Below are positions 53,391-63,395 of a stretch of 64,000 bases of DNA, in pieces. The stretch comes from Stichopus chloronotus. Its lineage: Eukaryota > Echinodermata > Holothuroidea > Aspidochirotida > Stichopodidae. Numbering within the stretch: position 1 is the stretch's first letter; each line of letters starts with the position of its first letter. The stretch is from assembly GCA_021234535.1 (NCBI GenBank), contig CM037843.1:13911979-13975978 (forward strand). The letters run 5' to 3'. Below the pieces are notes generated by a model. It made no database searches, was not told where the DNA came from, and was given only the letters and a program-made list of their open reading frames with translations. Both the position numbers and the translations under genes were made by a program.

Positions 53391-54105
53391 TTAATGTTTA
53401 CCCTAACTCTGCAGGTAAACATTGATGACATTGAAACCAACAGCATTCCATCTAAAAAGCTAGGGAGAGGCATAAAACTCATACTCATGAATATTAACTA
53501 GTTCACATCAAGATAAGAAAAATTAAAAAAAAAAACGTTTCCTTTTTTCTCTACTGTTGCTTTTTTTTTGACAAAATTTGCCATGTGTGAATCTTTGAAG
53601 ATATACTTACAACCGATTTGGAGGAAGAAAAGATCAAAAACTTATGTGAAATGTATGTCTCAACTACCTCTCCTCCTTTAAACATTAACTAAGCCACTGA
53701 TTTGATTTCCGTTGCTGCTACCAATCAACGGTTTATTTTACTAGATTCTATATACAGATATAAATTATGACTGTTTTGTTTCTTATTCTTTGGTGTTTGC
53801 TTATCATTGCGGATTAAGGTAAGTTTGATAAGGATAATTGCATATTCAAAGTAATGTGTGCATGTGTGTGTTTGTTTTTCTTGCGTGAGCAAAGGATCCT
53901 ATGCAGTCAGGTTGGCGTGTGTATGTGTGTATTTGTGAGTGTGGATGGGTGAGGGTATACCCGCACTGTGTTAGGCTAAAATCGGGCAGAGGATGTACTG
54001 CTGTGCACCTACGGACACTTCCATGGGGTCGCAGCAGCTGGCGAGAGCGATAACCTCGGATGTCCGTTCTCGCTAACTCACATCTCGACACTAGCGTAGC
54101 TGCCA

Positions 54106-54234
54106 GGAAAGTCCCCATTGCTGGGGGAAGATCTCTTAAATGAAAAACCGGAGCCCGCCCTCTCTACCGGCAATCCCGTGATAACTTGTGCAACGCGACG
54201 TAGAATTCCAGTCAATTCCTTGCCGGGACTTTCC
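54106..54234. promoter_or_regulatory. Pair of perfect NF-kB-type sites in opposite orientation
   Basis: GGAAAGTCCC at 54106-54115 is the reverse complement of GGGACTTTCC at 54225-54234, which is the classical kappaB sequence. The two lie 119 bases apart in locally GC-richer sequence. The matching flanks (GCCAGGAAAGTCCC and GCCGGGACTTTCC) are short, so a longer inverted repeat is not evident. Any target gene would be outside what I can recognise. Confidence 0.4.
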
Positions 54235-54278
54235 TCGATAAGTAACTGAGTGCGAGTATGTGCTGTGTCTGTGTGTGC

Positions 54279-54594
54279 GTGACACTTGCTTGGGTACGCT
54301 CTAACACAACAGGGAATAGTCGAATGAAAGTTAGACTTGGTATGTAGGTCCACCACATTGAGAAGGTGTGTCCTAATTGTTTTTTGTTGAAGTGAAAGGT
54401 CGTCTGGGGACATTGGGAGCAAAACTCTACGTTTCTGTGACAATTGCTTGGGTACGCTGTAACTCATGGCGGGTAAGTCGGATGAAAGTCAAACTTGGTA
54501 TGGAGATCTGGCATATTGACAGGGCGTGCCCCACTGTTTTTGTTGGAGGTCAAAGTTCATCTGGGTGCACTGGGGGCCATACCTTTTTTAACAA
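54279..54594. repeat. Diverged 158-base tandem repeat, two units
   Basis: GTGACACTTGCTTGGGTACG begins at 54279 and GTGACAATTGCTTGGGTACG at 54437. Both units continue with TCG-ATGAAAGT-A-ACTTGGTATG and a TTTTTGTTG(A/G) segment, then a GGTC...CTGGG...CA(C/T)TGGG block. The second unit carries AGGTCAAAGTTCA, a DR1-like site, at 54547-54559. This is a diverged duplication, possibly a fragment of a longer array. Confidence 0.75.
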
Positions 54595-54639
54595 GATATC
54601 TCCTGTTATAAAGCTTGGACAAAAGTTTACACAGGGTAT

Positions 54640-55035
54640 ATGGATGCATTATGGTAGTTTGGGGGTACAAGGTACAAATGGGCCATATGGGCCCTTTTAT
54701 GAGAGCACGTAAAACGCTTTTCCTCCCACAGATTCTATAGAATTCAATTTAAATTGTGTCACATTAGTACTATGGTAGTGGCTCCTTCAGGTTGCCCAGA
54801 ATTACTGGTTCCATATGGGGCTACATGGACCATTTTATGAAATCATGGTTTTCTCCATATTTTGCTTTACAACGTGCAATGTTTGTCAAATTAGCATTGG
54901 GGTAGTGGAATCCGAGGTGTTCAAGATTTTGAGGTCCAAGTGGGCCATATAGGCCACATCCTGAAACCATGCAAAACGCTTCTTCTTCTACAGATTGGAT
55001 GGTATTAAGTTGAAATCATGTCACATTACTAAGTG
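54640..55035. repeat. Degenerate tandem repeat of about 125 bases, three units
   Basis: Units are anchored by GGTAGT at 54653, 54774 and 54902. Each contains a G-rich lead, then TGG-CCATATGGG or a variant (GTGGGCCATATAGGCC in the third), then TTTTATGA or a variant, a CATG-AAAACGCTT-like part, a CACAGATT-like part and TGTCACATTA. Divergence is high. The block follows the 158-base repeats directly, so both may derive from one repeat family. Confidence 0.65.
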
Positions 55036-55862
55036 GAAATATAGGTCAACAGAGGGTGTGTGGGACAGGTTCCAATTGATGGTTATTAACATTCCTCTTT
55101 GGTCTCAGTTTTTGTTTGAAAACACTGACAGAAATTGAGCATCTGAGAGATTTTTTCTGCTTTAGCCAGTATTCTTTTCAGCGGCAGTTAGATGATAAAG
55201 CCCACATTACATGCTGCATTCTTGTTGAGATAAGTCCTTTGGTAGTGGAGTACATTTGGCTGATCAGTATTTTTAACCACAAAATGGGGACCAAATGTTT
55301 GGGATGTGATGAATTGTGGATTATACCCTTTGTTAAGACTAAAGGTCTTTAGTTAAAATAATCTCAATAGTCCAGTCAATCTGGCTCAAAATATGGCCCA
55401 ACCTTAAACAAATTGCAACAGAAAGTTTTAAAGCATTTTTACAATTATTAGTGTTACATAATAACTGTAAAAAAAATCGACCTGCACTGAAGTTTCGTAA
55501 CGCAGTCAAAATGGCGTCTCAAAACAAAATGGCGGAAGTTCGACCAAATTCCTTTATTTTAGTATTAATTCAGTGATCTGAATTACACTACTGCATTTTT
55601 TTTCTTCTAATCTCTGTTTTACAATGAATCGGTGTATTCCAAGTTGAAATTGTTAACAAAAAGTGAAATCACGCTCTTTATTTTGAGACATTGTAATGAG
55701 GGCACTGTAACATTGGCATTTCTAATATTTGAAGTTATCTAATAGCAACCTTTTGAAATGTTATGTTAATAACTGTGTCGTATTGATATGGTGTCTGTTT
55801 ATAGTTAATAAGTGGTAGTAGTATTCACTCTGAGAACGAACTTAACACGAAATAACTCACCT
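55036..55862. other. No recognisable gene
   Basis: AT-rich. AAAATGGCG occurs twice at 55509-55535, a YY1-like word, within 30 bases. No exon is evident. Confidence 0.5.
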
Positions 55863-55980
55863 TGAATTAGGGGATAAATGCCAGGGTGCCCCAGTCTTAA
55901 ATGTACTTTAAGACCGACGATGACGTCATCACAGAGGCTGAGCGGACCGAGGCGATAGCGGCTTTTATCCCCATTCATAA
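55863..55980. repeat. Inverted repeat with internal palindrome and CRE
   Basis: The outer arms are GAATTAGGGGATAAATGCC (55863-55881) and, inverted, the sequence ending at about 55978 that reads GAATGGGGATAAAAGCC. Inside are the palindrome GTCTTAAA-TGTAC-TTTAAGAC at 55894-55914 and TGACGTCA at 55921-55928. It looks like a small fold-back element. The frame 55901-56227 (+), starting inside it, is not convincing as a gene. Confidence 0.55.
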
Positions 55981-56576
55981 ACACTCAAAATTAAAATGCT
56001 GGGAATCGAGAGAAACATTGAATTTTCGACAAAATTTTACAGATAACATTTTAATTCTCCCAGCTAATGTAGGGCTCTATTACGACGTTATGTTTAGTTT
56101 CTTGAGATGGAAGCGAAAAACTCAAGCCAAAAGAAAGGGGGGAGAACCACGCAAATATTTTCACTTCTTTAAAACAAATTCATTCAAAACTCAATTGTTT
56201 GAACCAAATTTAAGTCAATTGATATAACAAATACAATGTCTTTGTTGAATATTTCCTTTGTCTTACATCACTTACCTTAAGGGTCAAATTGATACAGGTT
56301 AGAGCAAGCAAGCAACGTAAACATACACAGGACACAACTGCACAAGTACACAATACCCAGCTTACACAGTAGTTAGCTACACACACAGTGGCACACAGTT
56401 TAGTGCGGGGAATTACTGCATACTACCGGGAGTTGTGAGAGACGTGTTCACTTTCACAGTGTGGCGCGCTTCTTTTCAGTAATTCAAATACTCCGAAAAA
56501 CACACAGGGAATGTATTACGCGCTCAAAACATGCTCGTGTAAAGCATCGCATTCTAATTCTCCCATCTGTCAAGAA

Positions 56577-56605
56577 ACCGGTCTTAAATGCAATTTAAGA
56601 CCGGT
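56577..56605. repeat. Perfect 13-base-arm palindrome
   Basis: ACCGGTCTTAAAT, spacer GCA, ATTTAAGACCGGT. The flanks add GAA upstream and an AAATGGTTTC block downstream that pairs in part. The core TCTTAAATG(T/C)A(C/A)TTTAAGA is shared with 55894-55914, so the two sites belong to one repeat family. They lie about 690 bases apart. Confidence 0.8.
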
Positions 56606-56930
56606 CTCAAATGGTTTCTGGCCAATCAGAATGCAGGAAATCAAAAGGGGTGTTTATGAATTCTCTGTCCTATTGATATGGCTATATCGTCCCCGCGTTC
56701 TTTACTTGCGTCTATTATTCCTTTAACGCCTTTCTGCCGCAATGTCACGATGCCTACATCTTCGTCGTTTTGGAGCGAATGTTGGCAAAGAACACAAACA
56801 TCCATTCTATAAATGGAAGAGAAAGTAGGATTTTAGAACACACTCTCTCTAAATGAGAAGATTGACTTTTTTCGTTCTACCCTTTGGTAATTGAAAATAA
56901 TCTGAGACATAACTAATTTACGACTGATGT

Positions 56931-57294
56931 GGGCGTATACAGGATTTTCCAATAAGAGGTGGAGGGGGAGCGCCGTAGTGGGTTCCCCCTCACCTTTGGA
57001 AAATTTTCGCTTCTGACAGAAAGCTGAGATGCAAGATGGTGCAATATTTCACTTATTTTTCAAAAACCAATTTTTGTATTGTTTCATACATGATGGCCAA
57101 CCGGGGGGGGTGGGGGGAGCGTGCGTGTTGCGCCCCCCACCTTCGAATTCGCCACTGAAAGACGAAATGAGAACAATCCGCATCAACATTGATAGCCGGC
57201 GTAAACGAACTAAGCATCACATGAGATTTCTTCTCGAACCCTCATGCACAGTGCCGTAACTACAGAAGCAGGAGGACTCAAGGGGGGGGGGGGG
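56931..57294. repeat. Cluster of G-rich CAGTGGCGTA-type fragments
   Basis: GTGGGCGTATACAGGATTTT with a G-rich follow-up at 56931-56990 (+). A minus-strand fragment at 57103-57157 reads CAGTGGCGAATTCGAAGG and then G-rich. CAGTGCCGTAACTAC at 57249-57263 (+) leads into 13 G at 57282-57294. These look like independent insertions or rearranged pieces of one family. Nothing here codes convincingly. Confidence 0.4.
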
Positions 57295-57399
57295 TAATTC
57301 GTGGTAAGGAGTTAACTTATGGGCAAATCAATTTTTACCATATAGGAATTCTCCGGGGTGGGGATCTTCTAATTTCTATCAAGTGATGGTCGACCCGAC

Positions 57400-57424
57400 G
57401 CTTCCCGTTGGTACACCACTGGTC
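57400..57424 (-). repeat. CAGTGGCGTA-type fragment, minus strand
   Basis: On the minus strand this reads GACCAGTGGTGTACCAACGG. It closes the cluster of similar fragments that begins near 56931. Confidence 0.35.
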
Positions 57425-58613
57425 ATGTGTACTCAACACAATGTACAGTAAAAGAGAAACAGGGTGTAATAACTGGTTTCTTTTTCTCAAAAATGTAGAG
57501 GTGCTTCACAATTTCATTTATTTCAAACATTCAGTTGTGACATTACCTGCTAAGAAACATATTATCCAATAGAAAACCACCCCTACTGTTTTGTTTTCAG
57601 TATAGGCCTACCCTAAATTCCCTACATTACACAAAACCAGAACCGGAGATTTCCATCGCTAATGGAGACAGTTTTTCGGCCAGTGGTAATTTATTACAAG
57701 CTCGACACTAACGAAGGAAAAATCCAGTCTTTGACTTCGCTTCAACATGCTGAATAATCGTTTCCCCGCCTCCGGTATGCCATATTTTTAATACATTAGC
57801 AATATTTAATCCGGTAGGAATACACATGGCACGTATAGGCATCCGTAGATACTAAAACTAGCGCGCGTGGTTCAGTTACACGTTATTAGTAGGCTTATTA
57901 TATGTAGGCTAACTTAACGCTAGGCTACATTCAGTGTATATTCCCCCAATAAGACAAAAAGGGATATCAATACATGCGTAAGCAATGGATTCAAGTATAG
58001 TGTCTTGTAGTTTTTGGCTACATCAGGTTAAAACTTTAGTCTACAAGTCTTGGTTAATGGACTAGCCTAGTCCAGACTGCAAAGTTTGCCTTGAGCGAGC
58101 AAGCTCTGTCCCGCGCAGCTTCCCAGTCCTCGAATCGGACACATGACCGCGCAAGAGCCTGCTTGCCGCTTGATCTGGCCTCGCACGTTGAAGACCGGTG
58201 GTTCGCGGCCACATAATAATAGCCTACTGTACATGTGCGACCTATCGTATTCGTAACACACTATTGCATTAGCAAATTGGAGTCTATAGCGAGAAAATTT
58301 CCCGATTTTCCATACGTTGCAATACTTTCTCTGGTCGTAACTTGAAGGATTACGCTAATTTTACTGAGCTTCGGCCGCGCATGAGCTAACAAATCTCCAG
58401 CCACTTGCCCGCGCAAAATGAAAACTTTCCTGTGTGGGTCCGATTAGGCTAGTACTAGTAGGCTAGGTCCGAGCGAGTCTTATAATTAGCGTGAGCCTAT
58501 TTGAAGGCCTAACTAAGTAGTAAGTATGCTTAGCTAGCTAGTTTAGCAAAGTTGTTTTCCCGAGTTTCACTCGTTATTTTAAAAAAGTTGAAAAAGAAAT
58601 CATGATTACTCAC
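57425..58613. other. No certain gene; CpG- and TAGGCCTA-rich sequence
   Basis: Composition changes here: CpG-containing words such as GCGCGC, CCGCGC and GGCCGCGC become more common, and TAGGCTA/TAGGCCTA words are frequent to about 59470. This could be a promoter region for a minus-strand gene or simply another repeat. No exon was found in it. Confidence 0.4.
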
Positions 58614-58721
58614 CTCAGTAAAAGAGCCAGAAAAATAGACAATTATCTGCGAAACGACAGTATAAGTAGTGATATCAACAATGTCATGCTCATCTAAATC
58701 CGAAAGTTCGTCCGTGACCCG
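58614..58721 (-). CDS. Tentative internal exon, minus strand, function unknown
   Basis: A 108-base open segment (36 codons, phase 0) reads RVTDELSDLDEHDIVDITTY followed by TVVSQIIVYFSGSFTE. On the minus strand it is preceded by a CTCTCACCGCTAG acceptor-like sequence and followed by a strong donor, GAG|GTGAGT. A stop lies directly upstream in frame and there is no ATG in this frame, so it would have to be an internal exon. I do not recognise the peptide and found no partner exon. It may be a repeat or chance. Confidence 0.25.
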
Positions 58722-58748
58722 CTAGCGGTGAGAGTAGTCATAGCCTAG

Positions 58749-58780
58749 CCAAAAACAATGGAGCGCGCCATTGTTTTTGG
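58749..58780. repeat. Perfect hairpin, 13-base arms
   Basis: CCAAAAACAATGG, spacer AGCGCG, CCATTGTTTTTGG. It lies 27 bases upstream (minus-strand sense) of the tentative exon and is followed by TCATAGCAAC, an X-box-like half. Confidence 0.85.
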
Positions 58781-59050
58781 TCATAGCAACGAACTTGAAC
58801 CAAGTCGTAATATACCGCCAGTTGACGTACCGTAAGGTAGCTGATTATGAACACGTTCAAATCAGTCCCAAAAGTAATATTTGAAGCTGAATATTTTGGT
58901 GCTTCCCTAATGTAGATTCATGTCGAATTTTAGTATGTTTTTAAGAATAATTCATTCTATCGATTTCCAATCAAATATTTTCTGTTGCAATTTGTTTAAG
59001 GTCAAGCCTTATTTTGACTGGACTACAACGCAAGGAACCCTAGAGTGCGT
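58781..59050. other. No feature seen
   Basis: Ordinary AT-rich sequence. Confidence 0.5.
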
Positions 59051-59102
59051 CCATCGAGGTTGTTTTTTTTTCCTATCCATCGAGGTCGTTTTTTTTTTCT
59101 AT
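59051..59102. repeat. 26-base tandem repeat, two copies
   Basis: CCATCGAGGT(T/C)G followed by a T-run of 9-10 and CCTAT or CTAT, at 59051-59076 and 59077-59102. The T-rich frame crossing it is an artefact. Confidence 0.85.
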
Positions 59103-62100
59103 AAGAGATTTCTTGTGCACGTTGCGACGCGTTTTCATGTATTCAGTTAAAGAAAAAAAAAGGGGGATTTAGGTTGAATTAGGTCGGTGAGGAGTGTGGA
59201 TGAATGGGAAATAAGGGCTAGCTTGAGTCACAAGAGAAACCAGTCGGTTTGCACTTGCTATCTTTAAATCACCTTACAACATTGCAATAGTGAGGATAAT
59301 AAGTAGATGTTTTCAGCTGGGTCCAGGCTAAAGCCTCCTAGTCCATTTTATTCATTCTCTCATAGATGTGACCTGCACTTCTTATTCAGTCACACAGCTA
59401 TGTGAGTTCACTCTGGTCTCACCACAGCACTAGGCCTAAGCTATCTAAACATCAGTTCAGGCCTAACTCGCATGTGCAACTTCGCCGCGTCGATGAAAAC
59501 CGCTGCAACCTAGATAAGGTTTTCGTGTAAAGACGAGAGAGTTCTTTGAGCATTGTGCTGTCATATGGATAGCTTTCAATTCCAATCTTCTGCTACCCTA
59601 TCTTTGATGTGATCTGGTAGGATGCTTTAATGCCGTCTAAAAGCTTTCATCCCCCCCCCCCCCCACCCTGCCTCAATTTCATGAGAATTGCACTTGTTGG
59701 CAGAAAGAACAGCTGAAAGTCAAGTCTAGGTCAATAATTATGTACCAGAAACAGTGTCACACTCCAATCGTCTGACATTATTGAAGTATCACTGTGATGG
59801 TAGCATACCCCTATTAATTTTCCTATTGACTTACACACTAAATCGCAAAAAGTAACGTGGTCTCTAAAGCCTTGTAGAAGTTTTCAACAGATATAAGCTA
59901 CCACTCGTTACAAAGCTGACACATTGGCCATTCATGGCTTTTCCAATTTTCCGTACCTTAGCTGGTTAGATTTTCTGCTAGAGGCTGTCGACGTTTTCAC
60001 ACCTTGTCACTGGGACCAAATCACACATCGCCTCCAACGATGATGCTCCGCCACCTAAGATTTCATAACTTTTCTATAATTGTTTCAATTTCCTCCATTT
60101 TCATAACATGTATACTTTAACTCGCCTACTTCAACATTCAATCCACAAAAGGACCCATCTTAGAGGATAAAATACCAAAAAAGTTGCCCAAATGTCCCTA
60201 ATAGGGACTTTCACCGACGGCGAACAAAATGCGGAGGGATCTCCAACTTCTATATAGGGTATGCTACCTGATTGGTCAACCCAACCCTAACCTTCTTTTT
60301 ATAAACAATGGATTGATTGGTTTTAACATTCTGTGCCACCGTCGTAGCGGTAAAGGAACTCTACCTAAAGGAAGTTATGATAGAGTTTAGTTATGCATAC
60401 ACAACGGGGATCGGTTCGGTAGAAATTGGCAGAGCTTTATTTTATATACAGAGGGCGCACTGTTGGTCGGCTCTGCGGAAACGAACAACGGCGGGGTTGA
60501 TACCAAAACTTGGGTCCCAGCAAGACTAATTCTCGGGGGTCGCATGTGTAGGACGATGCGCAGATGACGGGCAGCGCCGTAAGAGATGGGCAGCGCAAGT
60601 AGTGAGCAGTGCAGGTGTTGTGCACCCATCCCCTACAGGAGTAACCTTTCTTAGATTCGGGAAGTCACAGAGACAAAATCCAGAGACAAGGTTAGAGAAT
60701 TTCTTAAGTCAGGGACCGTAAAATCTACAGGTTGGTAAAAATCATATAAACAGCATGTTCTGTTTGGTAGTTACGGTAATTAACGAAGCATAGAGCATTT
60801 TTCCTAGTGGTATGTCGCATGATGGGAAATTTGTGATGTCGTATACACATACATACATATTCCACATCTTTTTCGTTACAACTAGATGAAAATTATTAGA
60901 ATTTCGACCTTTTTAATTATTCTCCCAAACTTTAAAGCTCAATCAAGAATAAGCCCCACTCATTTCTTCACTGGTGTCAAGTTTTAAAACCAAACAAACA
61001 CTTCAGTTTTAAAGAACAACAAATACTTTTAGCAGCAATTGGCCAGGGTTACATTTTTTAGTGCCCCAGAAGTAACCAGAAATCTATTTTGAGCAATCTT
61101 TCTCTTCACACAAAAGTATATGAAGCAATAGACAAGATACTGGTGAAAGGTTAGAAGTGCCTGCAGTTAAGAAAAAATGTTCCCTTTCATTTCAGATTCC
61201 CTTAAATTGATGCTGGATTAGTTCTTTGAGGAACCACCACCTCTTTTGTTACCAGGTGTAAGTGTTACTTTCAGTTTTCAGTGATGGTCATTTCAATCCA
61301 ATACCAACTCATCTGGGGAGCACGAGCTTGTAACCGTGGTACTGTCTTCTCTACATTGCATAGACGGGTTGTTGAAACGAAGTAATAATATGACAAGTCG
61401 ATTTATGGAACATTTGATTTTTAGATTTAATGATTTACTCACATCTCTGTGACCGTAAACTAAACAAATGAAAATACAAACAAAAAAAAGAAAGAAGAGG
61501 AAACCAGACAGAAATAAAAAAAAAAAAGCTCAGAGTTAAAAAACACCCAAAACACAACATCGTTCCAGTTGACATTATTAGGTTCCAAATGATTAGGAGG
61601 TATGTTAAAGAACCGCCAGAACACAGACAAAATATAATAAGTAAGTTGAACATTTTGAGCATTGTGCCATTAATATTAGACAAAAATCCTCTGAAACATC
61701 GAAGGAAACAAACATCACCATGAGATGTTACAGATTATATTTTAGTTCTCTCCTCACCCCCACCCCATCCAACATGAACCAGCATTGATTTAATTTTGTT
61801 AGCGTCAACAATGTGACTTCACTGGCAACTGCTGATGCAACTGTCTACCGTGTGTTACGCACCATGTGCATTTCAACATCGGTGCAAACTACTTTGAGGG
61901 ACACTTTCACTCCATTTTATCCCATCGAGCACAGCCTAAGCCTCTGACTCTTGTCACAGAGAGAGAGACTCCTGGGTCCCCTGAAAACAATAACTGAGAA
62001 ACCAAGCTAAGAAGATGGAAGGAGCATTTATCACTACCTCTCATTTAAAACTGTGCATTCATGTTAAAGTAAAGAAAGCTCTTGTAGCACTGTGGCAGAA

Positions 62101-62666
62101 AGTGATTTCAATTATTTTGGTTGGATTCAGGTCACAGCAGGGTGATCAGCTACCATCATGTTTTCAAACTTCTGCCCAGAATGGTCAGCTCACGGCAACC
62201 TCACAGTGACAGTACGCCAACAGGCTAACAAAGGAAAGGTCTCCACTGTAGAATAGTCCATACAATCATATCAGCACTATATGTTTTGATAGATCATTTT
62301 CATACTTTTTTTTTTCTGTTATTTCATGTTCATAAGAGCACATGACCAAGTTCCAACATTAATTTTCTATTTGACTCTATTTGATCTGAATGAATTCAAG
62401 ATATAAGGCATGCTACCCTCTTCCACACTACACAATCATTTGATCCCACCTGTCCACACTCCTCTATAAAATGATAGTAAATGGTCTTCTTTCATTACAC
62501 GCATCTCCACCCTCTTTTATCCAGCGCGTTTCAATTTACGATGCCAAAATTTGCTGAGGGGAACAGTTGTAGTCACTTACAATCGTACTCATATTTTTGA
62601 ACTTCAATACAGAAAATGTGCAAACACTCTTCAGTTACTAACGTAGTACAAATGAAAATATGAATA
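59103..62666. other. No recognisable gene
   Basis: Poly(C) of 14 at 59651-59664. At 60558-60620 the words GGGCAGCGC and GAGCAGTGC recur, giving small frames on both strands that are not genes. A GTCCCT/AGGGAC palindrome lies near 60195-60209. I see no exon with both splice sites. Confidence 0.5.
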
Positions 62667-63395
62667 GTCTAAATCGACTGACCCTGCCACCGTTAACTTA
62701 ATCACACGTGAAACGATTGTAATCATATTATGGTTGCCCTTTGGCACACTGACCAATCATATGATCAGATAATATGCCACGCTCAAGACTCACAAAAAAT
62801 GAGCAGTGGTTCTGATTGACTGACCCTGCAATCATTAAGTCAGCCATACATTGAAACAATTGTAATCCGATCATGGTTGCCTTGTAGCACACAGATCGAT
62901 CATATGATCAGATCATGTGCCACACTCACCACTCACAAAACATGAGCAGAGGTTCTGATCGACCGACCCTGAGATCATTGAGTCAACCATACATTAAAAT
63001 TATCATGATTGGAACATGGCTGCTTTGTGGCATACTAATCAATCATTATGATCAGATAATATGCCACAATCAGACTCACAAAGAAAATTAGCAATGGTCT
63101 GATCGACTGACCCTGAGATCATTGAGTCAATCATACATTGAAACGACTGTGATCGGATCATGGTTGCCTTGCAGCACACTGATTAATCATATGATCAGAT
63201 CATGTGCCACACTCCCACTTACAAAAAAAATGAGCAACGGTTCTGATCGAATGACCCTGACGTCGTTGAGTCAACAGTTAATTAATATGATCATGATTGG
63301 AACGAGGCTGCCTGGAGGGATACTGATCAATCGTGATGACATGATCTGGTCGTATACCACACTCAGTACTCACAGAAATAGGTCACGGTGTCTGA
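62667..63395. repeat. Tandem satellite, five units of about 143 bases
   Basis: The marker GACCCTG begins at 62680, 62822, 62965, 63109 and 63253, giving periods of 142-144, and a decayed GACCTAC near 63393 marks the end. Each unit has a GATCATATGATC-like palindromic part, (T/C)GCCACACTC or a variant, ACTCACAAA, and GAGCA(G/A)(T/C/A)GGTTCTGAT. Units 1 and 3 share CAGATAATATGCCAC, while 2 and 4 share CAGATCATGTGCCAC. Units 3 and 5 share CATGATTGGAAC. This suggests a dimeric higher-order period near 286. The frame 63122-63454 (+) is a by-product. Confidence 0.9.

Noticed and set aside
54078..54467. 129-codon minus-strand frame
   Set aside because: It spans the kappaB pair and the tandem repeat block. 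The repeat origin explains the open frame.
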